A stretch of 64,000 nucleotides of DNA from Helicobacter acinonychis (GCF_900461455.1 NZ_UGIA01000001.1:310001-374000), one strand, 5' to 3'. Counted from the first letter of the stretch, positions 1-9,683 are shown. A program made the numbers and translations. Notes: generated from the letters alone by a model not told the origin.

Positions 1-1225
1 AACGGCTGGCATTGATTTTTAAGGTTTTTACCTTATCGCCAAAAATCTCGCTCAATTTGGTGTTTTTGTTGGCTAAAACATTGTCTTTGGTGACAAACAC
101 GCTAGGAATTTCAAGTGCATGAGAATTATACATGCTCTGTGTCGCCTTAACTTGGCTCAAACTCCTGTCAGTTACAAACGCGCTTTTGACATATTCAGTA
201 ACCCTTTTTCCGCTAGAGCGCAAGGCGTCTAAATCATCAAAATCCCCATCGCTAGAAATCAAGTGGAAGTCTAAATTTTCACTGCCGGGTGTTAGGTTTT
301 TAATTTCAATCTGCCCCCAATTATTCAAACTCACATCCACGACTTTATTTTGCGAAGTGTTCCCATAAGCATGCCCAATCTTATCCAATAAATCGCTCAC
401 TTTAGTTGCACTTTCTTGGTTTTGATAGGCTTTATCCAGCACGAATTTTTCCTTAAAACTAGAGCCATCAGGTCTAATGCCTTGCAAATAAAAAAATTCT
501 TTAGGGTCATTGGTGGGGTCTTTATCGTTATCGCCAATGAGTTCTCGCAAGGTATCGTTAGGCTTGATAAAGACTTCTTCAGGTAATGAAGAATGCTCTA
601 AAGCGTCCATCACATTGGGGTGGAGCTTGTTTTGGTTGAGTAATTTAATATTGGAGGTAATGAGTTTGTGTTTGTCTTTATCGATGCCTAAAAACAAATC
701 TTGCCCGCTGATATTATAAGGCACAAGGTTATCAGAGCTGACTAGTGCGTTTAGATCTTCGCCATTGCCATGGTATTTCCCCTCGCTATCAATAGGGGGT
801 CTATCCACCTTACTGCCCCCAAATAAAAATTCCCCCCCTATGGAGGTGTTAGCGATATTTATCATATGCTCTCTTAAGCGTTCTAAATCGTTAGCAATAG
901 CGGTGCGAGAAGTCTCTGAATGCACATCGTTAGCGGATTGGATGAGTTTGGTTTTAAAAGTCTCCATCGTTTTAGAAAATTCTTGTAAGGCTTTGTCAGT
1001 ATTGAGCGTTGCAGTGTAGGCGTTTTGAGCCACATCAATGCCTTGATTTAAGGTGTTTTCTTCGTATTGGAATTTTAAATTTTGGTTGTTAATGTCGCTG
1101 TTTTGATAACCATAACGGATTTTTAGCCCTGAAGCGATCTGGGTGTTAGCGTCATTGATTTTATTTTGCAAAGCGTTTTGATAGTGATTCATTTGGTTGT
1201 ATTTAGAGCCAAAGGTAACACGCAT
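1..1225 (-). CDS. flgL: Flagellar hook-filament junction protein FlgL (5' part; 3' end outside window)
   Basis: The minus strand is open from an ATG at 1225 to the window edge (about 408 codons). It begins MRVTFGSKYNQMNHYQNAL, the heptad-rich N-terminal helix of flagellin/HAP3 proteins. FlgL (HAP3) joins the hook (through FlgK) to the flagellin filament and is exported by the flagellar type III system. H. pylori FlgL is over 800 residues as I recall, so about half is present. An AAGGA ribosome site lies at 1237-1241 and a sigma-54-like promoter just upstream. Short plus-strand ORFs over this stretch are shadows. The flagellar context is the gene itself; the neighbours across the promoter are ribosomal. 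Confidence 0.93.
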   Translation of the reverse strand, partial: MRVTFGSKYNQMNHYQNALQNKINDANTQIASGLKIRYGYQNSDINNQNLKFQYEENTLNQGIDVAQNAYTATLNTDKALQEFSKTMETFKTKLIQSANDVHSETSRTAIANDLERLREHMINIANTSIGGEFLFGGSKVDRPPIDSEGKYHGNGEDLNALVSSDNLVPYNISGQDLFLGIDKDKHKLITSNIKLLNQNKLHPNVMDALEHSSLPEEVFIKPNDTLRELIGDNDKDPTNDPKEFFYLQGIRPDGSSFKEKFVLDKAYQNQESATKVSDLLDKIGHAYGNTSQNKVVDVSLNNWGQIEIKNLTPGSENLDFHLISSDGDFDDLDALRSSGKRVTEYVKSAFVTDRSLSQVKATQSMYNSHALEIPSVFVTKDNVLANKNTKLSEIFGDKVKTLKINASR

Positions 1226-1261
1226 GATCGTTCAATCCTTATTGGTTTTTCTGACAAACAA

Positions 1262-1276
1262 GCTAAAAGTATTCCA
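1262..1276 (-). promoter_or_regulatory. Sigma-54 (RpoN)-type promoter of flgL
   Basis: Read on the minus strand, TGGAATACTTTTAGC has GG and GC elements separated by exactly 10 bases, the -24/-12 geometry of sigma-54 promoters. It lies about 37 bases before the flgL start. Middle-class flagellar genes including flgL are known to be RpoN-dependent in H. pylori; this site assignment is inferred from spacing. Confidence 0.7.
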
Positions 1277-1420
1277 AAAATAAGAGATTTGGAGGTTTTA
1301 ACCAACATGTTTTTGTTTTTTAAGTTTGAATGCAAGAATCATGGTGGGTTAAATAGAACGATTTTGAATGAAAAGTTTCGTTTAATCTAAATTTAAAGTT
1401 ACATTTTAGCAAATACTCAC

Positions 1421-1426
1421 TATAAT
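1421..1426 (+). promoter_or_regulatory. -10 box for rplU-rpmA
   Basis: A perfect TATAAT lies 45 bases before the rplU start in an A/T-rich stretch. H. pylori housekeeping promoters have a strong -10 and a poorly conserved -35, and no clear -35 is visible here. Confidence 0.6.
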
Positions 1427-1471
1427 AAGCGTTTATTTTAAAAAGAGCGTTTAATTTTTTAAGGAATAGAA

Positions 1472-1786
1472 ATGTCATACGCAATATTCAAACATGGCGG
1501 TAAGCAATATAAAGTCGTTGAGGGCGATATTGTTTTATTGGATAAAATGAATAAAGAGCCTAAGGCTTTAGTGGAGTTAGTGGAAGTGTTAGCCGTCTCC
1601 AAAGAGGGCAAGCTTTCTTGCGGAAAACCCTTTGTGAATGGGGCTAAGATTGAAGTGGAAGTGATCAATGAAGGGCGTGCTAAGAAAGTCATCACTTTCA
1701 AAAAACGCCGCCGAAAAGATAGTAAAACCAAGCGTGGTTTTAGAAGAGATTTCACTCGTGTGAGAATCACTAAAATTGTAGCATAA
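1472..1786 (+). CDS. rplU: 50S ribosomal protein L21
   Basis: The 104-residue protein starts [15 protein letters not shown], the L21 signature, and ends in the basic [20 protein letters not shown] tail that contacts 23S rRNA. The length is normal for bL21. An AAGGA ribosome site at 1460-1464 precedes the ATG. It is followed 13 bases later by rpmA, the conserved L21-L27 pair. A minus-strand ORF of similar length over it is a shadow. Confidence 0.98.
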
Positions 1787-1799
1787 GGAGTGTTAAACA

Positions 1800-2066
1800 A
1801 TGGCACACAAGAAAGGTCAAGGGAGTACGCAGAATAATAGAGATTCTGCAGGAAGACGCTTAGGCGTGAAAAAATTTGGATCAGAGTTTGTGAGAGCAGG
1901 GAATATTATCGTGCGCCAAAGAGGCACTAAAATGCATCCTGGTAACAATGTAGGCATGGGGAAAGACCATACCTTATATGCGCTTACAGATGGCGTTGTG
2001 AAGTTTGAGTATAAGGACAAGAGTCGTAAAAAGGTTTCTGTTATCAGCCAAAATTTTGGGGAGTAG
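1800..2066 (+). CDS. rpmA: 50S ribosomal protein L27
   Basis: The 88-residue protein begins [20 protein letters not shown], the typical start of bL27. Its N-terminal arm reaches the peptidyl transferase centre. The [16 protein letters not shown] segment is the conserved core. The N-terminus has no Firmicutes-type cleaved extension. It is cotranscribed with rplU, with the ribosome site AAGGAG at 1786-1791 overlapping the end of rplU. Confidence 0.98.
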   Translation: MAHKKGQGSTQNNRDSAGRRLGVKKFGSEFVRAGNIIVRQRGTKMHPGNNVGMGKDHTLYALTDGVVKFEYKDKSRKKVSVISQNFGE

Positions 2067-2133
2067 GGTAACCTTTTAGAATGAATTAAGTTTTTTGGTA
2101 TTTATTAACCACCTATAAATGCGATAAAGTATT

Positions 2134-2139
2134 TATAAT
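2134..2139 (+). promoter_or_regulatory. -10 box for the dpp operon
   Basis: TATAAT lies 44 bases before the dppA start in the A/T-rich gap after rpmA. It probably drives dppA to dppF, which are tightly packed. Confidence 0.55.
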
Positions 2140-2182
2140 TTAGTTCTCTACTCTTTGTAGAATATATTGTGGAGGCTACTTT

Positions 2183-3823
2183 ATGAATAGCGTTTTTATC
2201 AGGGGCTTGTCCCTTTTTGTTTTATTGTTTTTTGGGGGTTTTTTAAAAGCTTCAGGAAACACCACTCTTAATCCGTCCGATGTTTCTGTTGAAGAGCAAA
2301 AGCGTTTTGGAGGCGTTTTAGTTTTTGCTAGAGGCGCTGATGGCTCAAGCATGGATCCTGCATTAGCAACCGATGGCGAAAGCTATGTGGCAACGAGCAA
2401 TATTTATGACACGCTCGTGCAATTCAAATACGGCACCACAGAAATTGAACCCGGATTAGCCACAAGTTGGGATATATCCCCAGATGGTCTTGTATATACC
2501 TTTCACTTACGAAAAGGGGTTTATTTCCACCAAACGAAATATTGGAATAAAAAAGTAGAGTTTAGTGCTAAAGATGTGCTGTTTTCGTTTGAGCGCCAAA
2601 TGGATAAGGCTAAACGATATTATAGCCCAGGGGCTAAGAGCTATAAGTATTGGGAAGGCATGGGCATGTCTCATATCATTAAGAGCATTGAAGCTTTAGA
2701 TGACTATACTATCAAGTTCACGCTTAATGGGCCAGAAGCCCCTTTTCTAGCGAATTTGGGCATGGATTTTTTGAGCATTTTGAGTAAGGATTATGCTGAT
2801 TATTTAGCCCAAAATAACAGAAAAGACGAATTGGCTAAAAAGCCTGTTGGGACAGGGCCTTTCAAATTCTTTTTATGGAATAAAGACGAAAAAATCATTT
2901 TGGTCAAAAATCAAGATTATTGGGGCCCTAAAGCTTATTTAGATAAGGTGGTGGTGCGCACCATTCCTAATTCTTCCACTCGCGCTTTAGCGTTAAGAAC
3001 CGGCGAGGTGATGCTTATGACTGGGCCTAATCTCAATGAAGTGGAGCAATTGGAAAAAGTCCCCAATATCGTGGTGGATAAAAGCCCGGGGTTGTTGGCG
3101 AGTTGGCTTTCAATGAACACGCAAAAAAAATATTTCAATAACCCTTTAGTGCGTTTAGCCATCAACCATGCGATCAATGTGGATGATTATATCAAGGTGC
3201 TTTATGAAGGCTTTGCCCAAAAAATGGTCAATCCTTTTCCGCCCACCATATGGGGTTATAACCAAAATATCAAGCCTTATGAATACGATTTGAAAAAAGC
3301 TAAGGAATTGCTGAAACAAGCGGGCTATCCTAACGGCTTTAAAACCACTATTTTTACCACTGCCACTCGCAACCCAAAAGGAGCGGTATTCATACAAGCA
3401 AGCCTGGCTAAAATTGGCATTGATGTGAAAATTGAAGTGTATGAGTGGGGGGCTTATTTGAAAAGGACAGGCTTAGGCGAACATGAAATGGCGTTTGCAG
3501 GCTGGATGGCGGACATTGCAGATCCGGATAATTTCCTATACACCTTATGGAGCGAGCAAGCCGCATCAGCCATACCCACTCAAAACACTTCCTTTTATAA
3601 GAATAAGGAGTTTTCAAATTTGCTGGTAAAGGCTAAACGAGTTTCAGATCAAAAAGAGAGAGAAGCTCTCTACTTAAAAGCTCAAGAAATCATCCATAAA
3701 GACGCTCCTTATGTGCCTTTAGCCTATCCTTATTCAGTGGTGCCTCACTTATCTAAAGTCAAAGGTTATAAGACTACAGGAGTGAATGTGAATCGCTTCT
3801 TTAAGGTGTATTTAGAAAAATAA
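2183..3823 (+). CDS. dppA: Dipeptide ABC transporter, periplasmic binding protein
   Basis: This 546-residue SBP_bac_5-family protein has a Sec signal (about residues 1-24, hydrophobic LFVLLFFGGFLKAS). The mature protein carries family landmarks: DPALATDGES near the N-terminus, a YDTLVQFKYGTTEIEPGLAT segment, and GTGPFKFFLW in the middle. It captures dipeptides in the periplasm for import through DppBCDF; H. pylori depends on peptides and amino acids for carbon and nitrogen. It is the first gene of an operon with dppB 10 bases downstream. Length and signal are normal for the family. The exact substrate range (di- or oligopeptide) cannot be told from sequence. Confidence 0.93.
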   Translation: MNSVFIRGLSLFVLLFFGGFLKASGNTTLNPSDVSVEEQKRFGGVLVFARGADGSSMDPALATDGESYVATSNIYDTLVQFKYGTTEIEPGLATSWDISPDGLVYTFHLRKGVYFHQTKYWNKKVEFSAKDVLFSFERQMDKAKRYYSPGAKSYKYWEGMGMSHIIKSIEALDDYTIKFTLNGPEAPFLANLGMDFLSILSKDYADYLAQNNRKDELAKKPVGTGPFKFFLWNKDEKIILVKNQDYWGPKAYLDKVVVRTIPNSSTRALALRTGEVMLMTGPNLNEVEQLEKVPNIVVDKSPGLLASWLSMNTQKKYFNNPLVRLAINHAINVDDYIKVLYEGFAQKMVNPFPPTIWGYNQNIKPYEYDLKKAKELLKQAGYPNGFKTTIFTTATRNPKGAVFIQASLAKIGIDVKIEVYEWGAYLKRTGLGEHEMAFAGWMADIADPDNFLYTLWSEQAASAIPTQNTSFYKNKEFSNLLVKAKRVSDQKEREALYLKAQEIIHKDAPYVPLAYPYSVVPHLSKVKGYKTTGVNVNRFFKVYLEK

Positions 3824-3833
3824 AAGGGGTTGT

Positions 3834-4838
3834 ATGCTGAGTTTTATCATCAAGCGCATTTTGTGGGCGATCCCCACGCTGTTTGGAGTGAGCGTCATCG
3901 TGTTTATGATGGTGCATTTAGTGCCAGGAGATCCGGCGTTAGTGATCTTGGGCGAAAAGGCCAATCAAGCCGCTATTGACGCTTTAAGGGAGCAATTTGG
4001 CTTGAATAAGCCTTTGATAGAGCAGTATTTTTTCTTTATCAATAATGTGTTGCATGGCAATTTTGGATCTTCTATCATGACGGGCGAGCCTGTGATGCGA
4101 GAATTTTTGCAACGCTTCCCGGCTACAGTGGAATTGGCTTTGATTGCTTTATTTATGGCTCTTGTTTTAGGCGTGAGCACCGGCGTGTTAGCAGCAATCA
4201 AACGATATAGCGTTTTTGACTATTCTAGTATGACTTTCGCTTTAGCCGGTATTTCTATGCCGGTGTTTTGGCTAGGGCTCATGCTGATTTATATCTTTAG
4301 CGTGCAATTAGGGTGGTTGCCTGTTTTTGGGCGTTTGAGCGATGTGTATTATTTGGATGGCCCCACAGGTCTTTATTTAATAGACAGCTTGATCGCAGGA
4401 GATTATGGGGCGTTTGTGGATACGATCAAGCACTTGATCTTGCCCAGTATTGTGTTGGCCACGGTTTCTACTGCTGTTATTGCGAGAATGACTCGCGCGA
4501 GCATGGCGGAAGTGTCTAAAGAAGATTATGTGCGCACCGCTAAAGCTAAAGGGTGCAGCTCCTTTAGGGTGATTTTTGTGCACACTTTGCGTAACGCTTT
4601 AATTCCTGTAACGACTATTGCAGGTTTAATGTTGGCTGGGCTTTTAGGGGGGAGCTTGATAACAGAAACGGTTTTCTCATGGCCTGGGATTGGCAAGTGG
4701 ATCGTCAATGCACTCAATCAACGCGATTTCCCTATCATTCAGTCCATGTCTTTGATTATTGCCATGATGTATATTGGGGCTAATCTTTTGGTGGATATTT
4801 TATATGCTTTTATTGATCCCAGAATAAGGTTGTCATAA
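3834..4838 (+). CDS. dppB: Dipeptide ABC transporter permease DppB
   Basis: This 334-residue inner-membrane protein begins MLSFIIKRILWAIPTLFGVSV, typical of DppB/OppB. It has about six membrane segments, and the cytoplasmic EAA loop (EDYVRTAKAKG, about residues 230-240) contacts the ATPases. With DppC it forms the transmembrane channel. Its stop codon overlaps the dppC start by one base (TAATG at 4836-4840), indicating translational coupling. Confidence 0.95.
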   Translation: MLSFIIKRILWAIPTLFGVSVIVFMMVHLVPGDPALVILGEKANQAAIDALREQFGLNKPLIEQYFFFINNVLHGNFGSSIMTGEPVMREFLQRFPATVELALIALFMALVLGVSTGVLAAIKRYSVFDYSSMTFALAGISMPVFWLGLMLIYIFSVQLGWLPVFGRLSDVYYLDGPTGLYLIDSLIAGDYGAFVDTIKHLILPSIVLATVSTAVIARMTRASMAEVSKEDYVRTAKAKGCSSFRVIFVHTLRNALIPVTTIAGLMLAGLLGGSLITETVFSWPGIGKWIVNALNQRDFPIIQSMSLIIAMMYIGANLLVDILYAFIDPRIRLS

Positions 4839-5695
4839 TGGAATCGTTTAAAGAGTTTATCCAACAATTTAAGAAAAATAAGGCGGCAGTCGTAGGGGCA
4901 TGGATTGTGCTTTTATTGGTGGTTTGCGCGATTTTTGCACCCCTTTTAGCCCCGCATGATCCTTATGTGCAAAACGCGCAAGATCGCCTTTTAAAACCCA
5001 TATGGGAGCATGGGGGGAATGCAAAATACCTTTTAGGCACGGATGATTTGGGGCGCGATATTTTGAGCCGCTTGGTTTATGGGGCTAGGATTTCTTTAAC
5101 CATAGGGATTGTTTCTATGGGGATTGCGGTTTTTTTTGGCACGATACTAGGGCTCATAGCTGGGTATTTTGGGGGGAAAATAGATGCAATTATCATGCGT
5201 ATTATGGATATTATGTTCGCTTTGCCCTCTATTTTATTGATTGTGATTGTGGTCGCTGTGTTAGGGCCTTCACTCACTAATGCGATGCTTGCTATCGGGT
5301 TTGTAGGCATTCCTGGATTTGCACGATTGGTGCGCAGCTCTGTGTTAGGCGAAAAAGAAAAAGAATATGTGATCGCTTCTAAAATCAATGGTTCTTCGCA
5401 CTTTCGCTTGATGTGTAAGGTGATCTTCCCTAATTGCCTTACTCCTTTGATTGTGCAAACGACGATGGGATTTGCTTCCACGGTTTTAGAAGCTGCAGCA
5501 CTGAGTTTCTTAGGTCTTGGGGCTCAACCTCCCAAGCCTGAATGGGGAGCGATGCTGATGAACTCCATGCAATATATCGCTACCGCTCCTTGGATGCTTG
5601 TTTTCCCTGGGGTGATGATCTTTTTAACGGTTATGAGTTTTAATCTGGTGGGCGATGGCATCATGGATGCATTAGATCCTAAACGCGCCTCTTAA
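4838..5695 (+). CDS. dppC: Dipeptide ABC transporter permease DppC
   Basis: The 285-residue protein shows the DppC/OppC layout: a cytoplasmic N-terminal helix, a first membrane segment (VVGAWIVLLLVVCAIFAPLLAPHDPY), the LLGTDDLGRDILSRLVYGAR motif, and an EAA-like loop (EKEYVIASKINGSS). It pairs with DppB in the membrane. It is coupled by overlap to dppB and followed 10 bases later by dppD. Confidence 0.95.
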   Translation: MESFKEFIQQFKKNKAAVVGAWIVLLLVVCAIFAPLLAPHDPYVQNAQDRLLKPIWEHGGNAKYLLGTDDLGRDILSRLVYGARISLTIGIVSMGIAVFFGTILGLIAGYFGGKIDAIIMRIMDIMFALPSILLIVIVVAVLGPSLTNAMLAIGFVGIPGFARLVRSSVLGEKEKEYVIASKINGSSHFRLMCKVIFPNCLTPLIVQTTMGFASTVLEAAALSFLGLGAQPPKPEWGAMLMNSMQYIATAPWMLVFPGVMIFLTVMSFNLVGDGIMDALDPKRAS

Positions 5696-5705
5696 AGGAG
5701 CTTGC

Positions 5706-6569
5706 ATGATTTTAGAAGTTAAAGATTTAAAAACTTATTTTTTTACCGATAAGGGCGTGAATAAGGCGGTGGATGGCGTGAGTTTTGGCTTGAAAAAGTC
5801 TCAAACGCTCTGCATTGTAGGGGAGAGCGGGAGTGGGAAAAGCATCACTTCGCTTTCTATTTTAGGGCTCATTGAAAAACCTGGGAAAATTGTAGGGGGG
5901 AGCGTTCAATTTTTGGGGCAGGACTTGTTGCAACTCAAAGAAAAGCAAATGCAAAAAGAAATCAGGGGTAAAAAAATTGGCATGATCTTTCAAGAGCCTA
6001 TGACAAGCTTGAACCCTTCCTACACGGTGGGGTTTCAAATCAATGAAGTGCTAAAAATCCACCACCCTAGCCTTAATCAAAAAGAACGCTTAGAAAGGGT
6101 GGTTTATGAATTAGAGCGCGTGGGCATCCCCCATGCAGGGGATAAATACCATGAATACCCTTTTAATCTCAGCGGAGGGCAGCGCCAAAGGGTGATGATC
6201 GCTATGGCTATGGTGTGTGAGCCTGAAATTTTGATCGCTGATGAGCCTACGACAGCATTAGATGTAACGATCCAAGCGCAGATTTTGGAATTGATGAAAG
6301 AATTGCAGCAAAAAAAAGGGACTTCTATTTTGTTTATCACCCATGATTTAGGCGTGGTGGCGCAAATCGCTGATGAAGTGGTGGTGATGTATAAAGGGCA
6401 TGTGGTGGAGCAAGCGAGCGCGAAAGAGCTTTTTGCTGATCCAAGACACCCTTATACGAAAGCTCTTTTAGGCGCGATCCCTAAACCGGGCAAAGAATAC
6501 CGTAAAAAACGCTTGGAAACCGTGGATGAAAACACCGATTATTTAAGTTTCAAAAAGGAGTTACGATGA
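5706..6569 (+). CDS. dppD: Dipeptide ABC transporter ATP-binding protein DppD
   Basis: This 287-residue ABC ATPase has Walker A GESGSGKS at residues 39-46, the Q-loop FQEPMTSLNPSY, the signature LSGGQRQR, Walker B ILIADEPTTALD and the switch histidine in FITHDLGVV. The C-terminal PRHPYTKALLGAIP is the oligopeptide-family extension. It energises import with DppF. Its stop overlaps the next start by four bases (ATGA). Confidence 0.95.
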   Translation: MILEVKDLKTYFFTDKGVNKAVDGVSFGLKKSQTLCIVGESGSGKSITSLSILGLIEKPGKIVGGSVQFLGQDLLQLKEKQMQKEIRGKKIGMIFQEPMTSLNPSYTVGFQINEVLKIHHPSLNQKERLERVVYELERVGIPHAGDKYHEYPFNLSGGQRQRVMIAMAMVCEPEILIADEPTTALDVTIQAQILELMKELQQKKGTSILFITHDLGVVAQIADEVVVMYKGHVVEQASAKELFADPRHPYTKALLGAIPKPGKEYRKKRLETVDENTDYLSFKKELR

Positions 6570-7372
6570 AGCTCTTAGAAATTAAAGAATTGAAAAAATC
6601 CTATGCGATAGACAGGGGATTATTCAAGCCTAAAAGAGTGATCCATGCGCTCAATGGGATTAGTTTTGAAGCGGAACAGAATGAAGTTTTAAGCATTGTG
6701 GGGGAGAGCGGCTGTGGGAAAAGCACGACGGCGAAAATTTTAGCCGGCATTGAAAGGCAAGATAGCGGGGCGATTTATTTCAATGGCAAGCGCCATTTGC
6801 ATTTTAGCAAGCAAGATTGGTTTGATTACCGCAAAAAGGTGCAAATGATTTTCCAAGACCCTTATTCTAGCCTAAACCCTCGCTGGAAAGTGGGCGAGAT
6901 TATCGCTGAACCCTTGCTTTTAAACTCTCATTTTTCAAAAAAAGAAATCAAAGCAAAAGTGCTAGAGATCATGCAAAAAGTGGGCTTGAAATTAGAATGG
7001 ATCGATCGTTACCCTCACCAATTTTCAGGCGGTCAAAGGCAACGGATCGGCATTGCCAGAGCGCTCATTTTGCATCCTAGCGTGGTGATTTGCGATGAAC
7101 CTGTGTCTGCGTTAGATGTGTCCATTCAAGCGCAAGTGTTGAATTTGCTTTTGGATTTGCAAAAAGAAATGGGGCTTACTTATATTTTTATTAGCCATGA
7201 TTTAGGGGTGGTGGAGCATATTAGCGACAGGATTATTGTGATGAATCAAGGGCAAATCGTAGAAACAGGGGATGTGGATAGCGTGATAAGCGCCCCAAAG
7301 CACCCCTATACGCAGAAATTGCTCAATGCCGTGCCGCATTTGGAAAAATCCATGCAAAGATTTGCTGAATAA
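6566..7372 (+). CDS. dppF: Dipeptide ABC transporter ATP-binding protein DppF
   Basis: The second ATPase of the transporter has 268 residues. Walker A is GESGCGKS at residues 46-53, the signature is FSGGQRQR, Walker B is [12 protein letters not shown], and the H-loop is FISHDLGVV. The C-terminal [14 protein letters not shown] is the peptide-transporter tail. It is translationally coupled to dppD. obgE follows after 14 bases and may share the transcript. Confidence 0.95.
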   Translation: MKLLEIKELKKSYAIDRGLFKPKRVIHALNGISFEAEQNEVLSIVGESGCGKSTTAKILAGIERQDSGAIYFNGKRHLHFSKQDWFDYRKKVQMIFQDPYSSLNPRWKVGEIIAEPLLLNSHFSKKEIKAKVLEIMQKVGLKLEWIDRYPHQFSGGQRQRIGIARALILHPSVVICDEPVSALDVSIQAQVLNLLLDLQKEMGLTYIFISHDLGVVEHISDRIIVMNQGQIVETGDVDSVISAPKHPYTQKLLNAVPHLEKSMQRFAE

Positions 7373-7386
7373 AGGGGATTTTAGCC

Positions 7387-8469
7387 GTGTTTGTAGACAG
7401 CGTGGAAATTATCATCGCTTCGGGTAAGGGGGGGCCTGGAATGGTGAGTTTTAGGCGAGAAAAGTTTGTCATTAAAGGCGGTCCTGACGGGGGTGATGGA
7501 GGCGATGGAGGCGATGTGTATTTTGAAGTGGATAACAATACCGACACTCTAGCGAGTTTTAGGGGCACTAAACACCATAAGGCTAAAAACGGGGCTCCAG
7601 GAGGCACGCAAAATTGCACGGGCAAAAAAGGCGAAGACAAGATTATTATCGTACCGCCAGGAACGCAAGTTTTTGCAGATGGTGCTTTATGGCTTGATTT
7701 GATCACGCCTAAAGAAAGGGTGTTAGCCTTAAAAGGAGGTAAAGGGGGGTTAGGGAATGCACACTTTAAAAGCGCGACTAAACAACAACCCACTTACGCG
7801 CAAAAAGGCTTGGAGGGGGTTGAAAAATGCGTGCGTTTGGAATTAAAGCTCATCGCTGATATAGGGTTAGTGGGCTTCCCTAATGCGGGTAAATCCACGC
7901 TCATTTCCACAATCTCTAACGCTAAACCTAAAATCGCTCATTATGAATTTACGACTCTAGTGCCTAATTTAGGGGTCGTGAGCGTAGATGAAAAAAGCGG
8001 GTTTTTAATGGCGGATATTCCTGGCATTATTGAAGGGGCTAGTGAGGGAAAAGGCTTGGGGATTAGCTTTTTAAAGCACATTGAACGCACCAAAGTTTTA
8101 GCCTTTGTTTTAGACGCTTCTAGGCTGGATTTGGGTATTAAAGAGCAATACAAGCGCTTGAGGTTGGAGTTGGAAAAATTTTCACCCGCTTTGGCTAACA
8201 AGCCTTTTGGGGTGTTGCTCAATAAATGCGATGTTGCAGAAGATATTGATACCATGACGAAAGATTTTTGCACCTTTTTAAACTTGAAAGTGCAAAAACT
8301 GGAGGCGTTTGATTTAGAGCCGTATCTTGGGTTTTTGCACCCTAAATTGATGGGCAATTTTGAAAAGGATCTTAATGAAAAATCCGCGCTCTTTATCTTA
8401 CCCCTTTCAGCGGTTAGCGCCTTAAACACGCATGCACTTAAATTTGTGTTGTTGGAAGCGTTACCATAA
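7387..8469 (+). CDS. obgE: Obg-family ribosome-associated GTPase
   Basis: This 360-residue protein has an N-terminal glycine-rich Obg fold ([21 protein letters not shown], then [13 protein letters not shown]) and a G domain with G1 GFPNAGKST at residues 163-171, G3 DIPG and G4 NKCD. Obg acts in 50S assembly and stress control. It uses a GTG start (7387); a purine-rich AAAGGGGA lies 9-16 bases upstream. No in-frame ATG fits the conserved N-terminus. There is no C-terminal OCT domain, as is usual for short Obg forms. Confidence 0.96.
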   Translation: MFVDSVEIIIASGKGGPGMVSFRREKFVIKGGPDGGDGGDGGDVYFEVDNNTDTLASFRGTKHHKAKNGAPGGTQNCTGKKGEDKIIIVPPGTQVFADGALWLDLITPKERVLALKGGKGGLGNAHFKSATKQQPTYAQKGLEGVEKCVRLELKLIADIGLVGFPNAGKSTLISTISNAKPKIAHYEFTTLVPNLGVVSVDEKSGFLMADIPGIIEGASEGKGLGISFLKHIERTKVLAFVLDASRLDLGIKEQYKRLRLELEKFSPALANKPFGVLLNKCDVAEDIDTMTKDFCTFLNLKVQKLEAFDLEPYLGFLHPKLMGNFEKDLNEKSALFILPLSAVSALNTHALKFVLLEALP

Positions 8470-8510
8470 AACGCTATTCTTAAACCAATCCATTCAAATA
8501 AAGGCGAGAA

Positions 8511-9506
8511 ATGAAAAGATTTGTTTTGTTTTTATCACTCATGGGTGTTTGTGTTTGCGTTCAAGCTTACGCCGAGCAAGATTACTTTTTTAGGGATTTT
8601 AAATCTAGAGATTTGCCCCAAAAACTCCATCTTGATAAAAAGCTCTCCAAAAAAATCCAGCCATGTGTGCATCTTAGTGCATTGCGACACTATACTCCCA
8701 CTGGGGTTAGAGAGCCTGATGCATGCACAAAGAGCTTTAAAAAATCCGCTACCATGTCCTATGACTTAGCGCTAGGCTATTTGGTGAGCCAAAACAAACA
8801 ATACGGCTTAAAAGCTATAGAAATTTTAAACGCTTGGGCTAAAGAGCTTCAGAGTGCAGATACGCACCAAAGCGAGGATAATATCAATTTCTACATGCCT
8901 TATATGAACATGGCTTATTGGTTTGTTAAAAAGGCATTTCCTAGCCCAGAATATGAAGATTTCATTAAGCGGATGTGCCAGTATTCTCAATCAGCTCTTA
9001 ATACTAACCATGGGGCGTGGGGCATTCTCTTTGATATTAGCTCTGCACTCGTGCTAGGCGATCATGCCCTTTTGCACAATAGCGCTAATCGGTGGCAGGA
9101 GTGGATATTTAAAGCCATAGATGAGAATGGGGTTATTGCTAGTGCGATCACTAGGAGCGATACGAGCGATTATCATGGGGGCCCTACAAAGGGCATTAAG
9201 GGGATAGCTTATACCAATTTCGCGCTTCTTGCGCTAACTATATCAGGCGAATTGCTTTTTGAGAATGGGTATGATTTGTGGGGTAGTGGAGCCGGACAAA
9301 GGCTCTCTATAGCGTATGATAAAGTTGCAACATGGATTTTAAATCCTGAAACTTTCCCTTATTTCCAGCCTAATCTCATTGGGGTGCATAACAACGCTTA
9401 TTTCATTATTTTAGCCAAGCATTATTCTAGCCCTAGTGCGGATGAGCTTTTAAAACAAGGCGATTTGCATGAAGATGGTTTTAGGCTCAAACTCCGATCG
9501 TTTTAA
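8511..9506 (+). CDS. Exported alginate-lyase-family protein of unknown substrate
   Basis: The 331-residue protein has a Sec signal peptide (MKRFVLFLSLMGVCVCVQAYA). The rest resembles the alpha/alpha-toroid Alginate_lyase fold (PL5-like): repeated aromatic helices, an NTNHGAWG segment about residue 165 that parallels the catalytic NNH(S/G)xW motif, and a later RSDTSDYHGG segment. It corresponds by position to HP0304 of strain 26695 as I recall. H. pylori is not known to make or use alginate, so the natural substrate is unknown; a surface or mucin glycan, or no enzymatic role, are all possible. It stands 41 bases after obgE and before the 16S leader. Confidence 0.75.
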   Translation: MKRFVLFLSLMGVCVCVQAYAEQDYFFRDFKSRDLPQKLHLDKKLSKKIQPCVHLSALRHYTPTGVREPDACTKSFKKSATMSYDLALGYLVSQNKQYGLKAIEILNAWAKELQSADTHQSEDNINFYMPYMNMAYWFVKKAFPSPEYEDFIKRMCQYSQSALNTNHGAWGILFDISSALVLGDHALLHNSANRWQEWIFKAIDENGVIASAITRSDTSDYHGGPTKGIKGIAYTNFALLALTISGELLFENGYDLWGSGAGQRLSIAYDKVATWILNPETFPYFQPNLIGVHNNAYFIILAKHYSSPSADELLKQGDLHEDGFRLKLRSF

Positions 9507-9567
9507 AATTTTAACTTACTTTGTCAAAAATATTTTGTCTTTAAGCAAACCTTAAGCTTTCTATGAC

Positions 9568-9573
9568 TATAAT
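9568..9573 (+). promoter_or_regulatory. -10 box of the 16S rRNA promoter
   Basis: TATAAT lies within a block (about 9539-9579) that closely matches the region upstream of the 23S gene (about 54382-54422), including the shared TTTAAGCAAAC and TTAAGC strings. The two unlinked rRNA operons therefore appear to use the same core promoter. Transcription would begin about 9580, leaving a leader of about 430 bases. Confidence 0.7.
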
Positions 9574-9649
9574 TTCATTTCCTTGTTTCAGCAAGGGCTT
9601 TTAAAAAGCCGTTTTGTAACCTGCAAGGATAGCTAATACAAGCGAACGA

Positions 9650-9683
9650 TCTTTGAAAACTAAGCAAACTGAAGAAGTTCTTT
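9650..9683 (+). other. Left arm of the pre-16S processing stem
   Basis: The segment containing CTTTGAAAACTAAGCAA and GAAGAAGTTCTTT is the near-perfect reverse complement of 11567-11596. The two arms bracket the 16S gene and would pair in the precursor. This is the usual substrate layout for RNase III. Confidence 0.75.

Noticed and set aside
1459..1806. 115-residue minus-strand ORF over rplU
   Set aside because: It is a shadow of the L21 gene, with no ribosome site and no family resemblance.
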